Below are positions 37,502-38,049 of a stretch of 38,049 nucleotides of DNA, in pieces (the first letter of the stretch is position 1; each line of letters starts with the position of its first letter). Position numbers and translations under genes: made by a program. This DNA comes from a virus. The notes under the pieces were generated by a model. It saw nothing but the letters and a program-made list of their open reading frames with translations, did not search any database and was not told where the DNA came from. The stretch lies in IMG/VR virus record IMGVR_UViG_3300028590_000051, positions 1 through 38,049 of that record. One strand, written 5' to 3'.

Positions 37502-37622
37502 CCGGTTGCACGTCCTTGATAGATCTCGTGTCGACCACCCCGGGCGCGATGACGCCGTCAGCGATAAGCTGAACGAGCACCGCAGCCGCGGCAGGGTCTA
37601 TTTCGTTGTAGTAGGCGGTCAC
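36642..37622 (-). CDS. C5 cytosine-specific DNA methyltransferase
   Basis: 326 residues from GTG 37622 overlapping the previous TGA. Motif I is FFAGGG (51-56), motif IV GSCPCQPFS with catalytic Cys80, motif VI GEQV (Glu117), motif VIII HKRNRLYW (about 156-163), motif X GGNAIVP near the end. The N-terminal ~50 residues (YYNEIDPAAAAVLVQLI) are the usual extension in phage enzymes of this group. It methylates cytosine in phage DNA and so protects against host restriction or has regulatory effects. It is the second gene of the leftward unit from the divergent promoter. Target site is unknown. Confidence 0.9.
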   Translation of the reverse strand: MTAYYNEIDPAAAAVLVQLIADGVIAPGVVDTRSIKDVQPDDLSGFTQCHFFAGGGLWSVAARLAGWPDDRAIWTGSCPCQPFSAAGKGGGKDDPRHLWPDFHRLIRAARPAVVVGEQVAGKAGYDWLDGVRADLASEGYASRGVDIPACAVDAPHKRNRLYWVGLIQSDTGREHWRTRSREPHHGQVRPDDHGIVQPDAHRGGRGGRPEGAQWCQVERAFAQRAIGGLFADADQPELRGEPPAREQPFAQSHAGALRNGSWWADAIWLVSPLDGKARRSKPGIPFLVDGLPGRVDLWRVGGNAIVPILAAEVLSSLIETELADAA

Positions 37623-37762
37623 GCCGCCGCCTTCTCACGGGCCATGCTGAGCGACGGGCACACGATGGGGTCGCTGGTGACGCCGTAGACGTAGTAGTCA
37701 ACGCCATGCGCTTCGGTCACAGCCCAGATTTCGACGGCGCCATTCTTGAAAACCAGCTTCAT
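37619..37762 (-). CDS. Small protein upstream of the methyltransferase (47 aa)
   Basis: 47 residues from ATG 37762: strand-like (MKLVFKNGAVEIWAVTE, VDYYVYGVTSDPIV) then a short basic helix (LSMAREKAAA). Its TGA overlaps the methyltransferase GTG. It is the first gene leftward of the divergent promoter, with a 23-base leader from the predicted start point. Possibly a regulator or partner of the methyltransferase. Confidence 0.5.
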   Translation of the reverse strand: MKLVFKNGAVEIWAVTEAHGVDYYVYGVTSDPIVCPSLSMAREKAAA

Positions 37763-37785
37763 TTGAATGCCCCTTTTGCTTCGGT

Positions 37786-37820
37786 TTGACCGTTATAGGC
37801 GAATACGTTATAAGGGTCAA
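37786..37820. promoter_or_regulatory. Dyad-symmetric divergent promoter and operator
   Basis: Plus strand: -35 TTGACC (37786-37791), 17 bases, -10 TATAAG (37809-37814). Minus strand: -35 TTGACC (37820-37815), 17 bases, -10 TATAAC (37797-37792). Each -35 lies just beyond the other's -10, so one polymerase at a time can bind. GTTATA-type repeats occur at 37791-37797 and 37805-37813, with a further CGTTAT at 37831-37836 overlapping the ATG at 37835. The ribbon-helix-helix gene just right of it is the natural candidate repressor. Confidence 0.75.
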
Positions 37821-37846
37821 TAACAGACTACGTTATGGAGGTGGAT

Positions 37847-38049
37847 TTGACGCTCTCGATGGAGTCGGGCACAAAGCCCCGCATGGGCCGCCCGCCGCTG
37901 AAACGAAACATGGAAACCGTTGTGACGACCATCCGCCTGTCTGCGGATGTAGCGGCGCGCATCGATGCCCTGGCGGGGCCGAACAAGCGCGGCGAGTTCA
38001 TCCGCAAGGCCATCGATCGGGCTCTCAAAGGAAGTCCTCCCAGCCCGCC
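37847..38049 (+). CDS. Ribbon-helix-helix (Arc/CopG-like) regulator, 3' end cut by window
   Basis: The start is TTG 37847 because GGAGG (37837-37841) lies 5 bases upstream; ATG 37835 lacks a ribosome site. The visible ~67 residues contain MGRPPLKRN, the beta strand METVVTTIRLS, helix ADVAARIDALAG and helix RGEFIRKAIDRAL, the RHH fold that binds DNA as dimer through its strand. It runs off the window still open. Being next to repeats that overlap both promoters, it is probably autoregulatory and the switch between left and right transcription. Confidence 0.8.
   Translation, partial: MTLSMESGTKPRMGRPPLKRNMETVVTTIRLSADVAARIDALAGPNKRGEFIRKAIDRALKGSPPSP

Noticed and set aside
1-38049. CRISPR arrays, insertion sequences, rRNA or terminal direct repeats
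   Set aside because: No regularly spaced repeats, transposase genes, rRNA-like stretches or identical ends were seen on reading through.

Overview
The window reads as most or all of a temperate, short-tailed (P22-like, podovirus-type) phage of an alphaproteobacterium, probably of the Rhizobiales/Hyphomicrobiales. The evidence is a high-GC genome, a P22-type set of portal, coat and scaffold genes with no tape measure or tail sheath, a tyrosine integrase, and an attachment site copying the 3' half of a tRNA-Thr(GGT) of alphaproteobacterial type. Phage genes lie on both sides of that site, so this looks like free phage DNA carrying attP rather than an integrated prophage.

Layout. (1) 1-7036, plus strand: a tightly overlapping early operon of mostly unknown small proteins. 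It holds a Gp157-like protein, an SSB-like protein with a DSDIPF tail, a DUF968-like nuclease and a Lar-like zinc protein. (2) 7039-8610: an excisionase-like HTH protein, the integrase and attP. (3) 8614-11930: accessory genes, including a DEDDh 3' exonuclease, interrupted by a small minus-strand pair. (4) 11927-15834, minus: the lysis cassette (RlpA-like protein, small membrane proteins, putative holin, membrane-anchored endolysin) and tail/virion proteins. (5) 15928-16393, plus: two small membrane proteins embedded in the structural block. (6) 16390-32841, minus: the virion operon, read from right to left as small terminase, large terminase, portal, tailspike, scaffold, coat, glycosyltransferase, adaptor, beta-propeller protein and ejection-type proteins. 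A plus-strand homing-type endonuclease sits next to the coat gene. (7) 32842-33511: a gene-free stretch folding on the minus strand into tRNA-like and pseudoknot structures. (8) 33512-36193, minus: small early-type genes and an HNH endonuclease. (9) 36635-37762, minus: a C5 cytosine methyltransferase with a long alternate-frame ORF. (10) 37786-37820: a dyad-symmetric divergent promoter, followed by a plus-strand ribbon-helix-helix regulator that runs off the end.

How it works together: the divergent promoter at 37.8 kb probably sets the balance between the methyltransferase unit and the regulator; if the DNA is circular, the early operon follows the regulator. Integrase and the HTH protein handle attP, the leftward operon builds the virion, and the 12-14 kb cassette lyses the cell. 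No replication initiator, helicase, polymerase or CI-like repressor was recognised.

The most unusual signals are a circularly permuted tRNA fold at 33.27-33.35 kb, the dual-frame methyltransferase gene, and the mirror-image divergent promoter.
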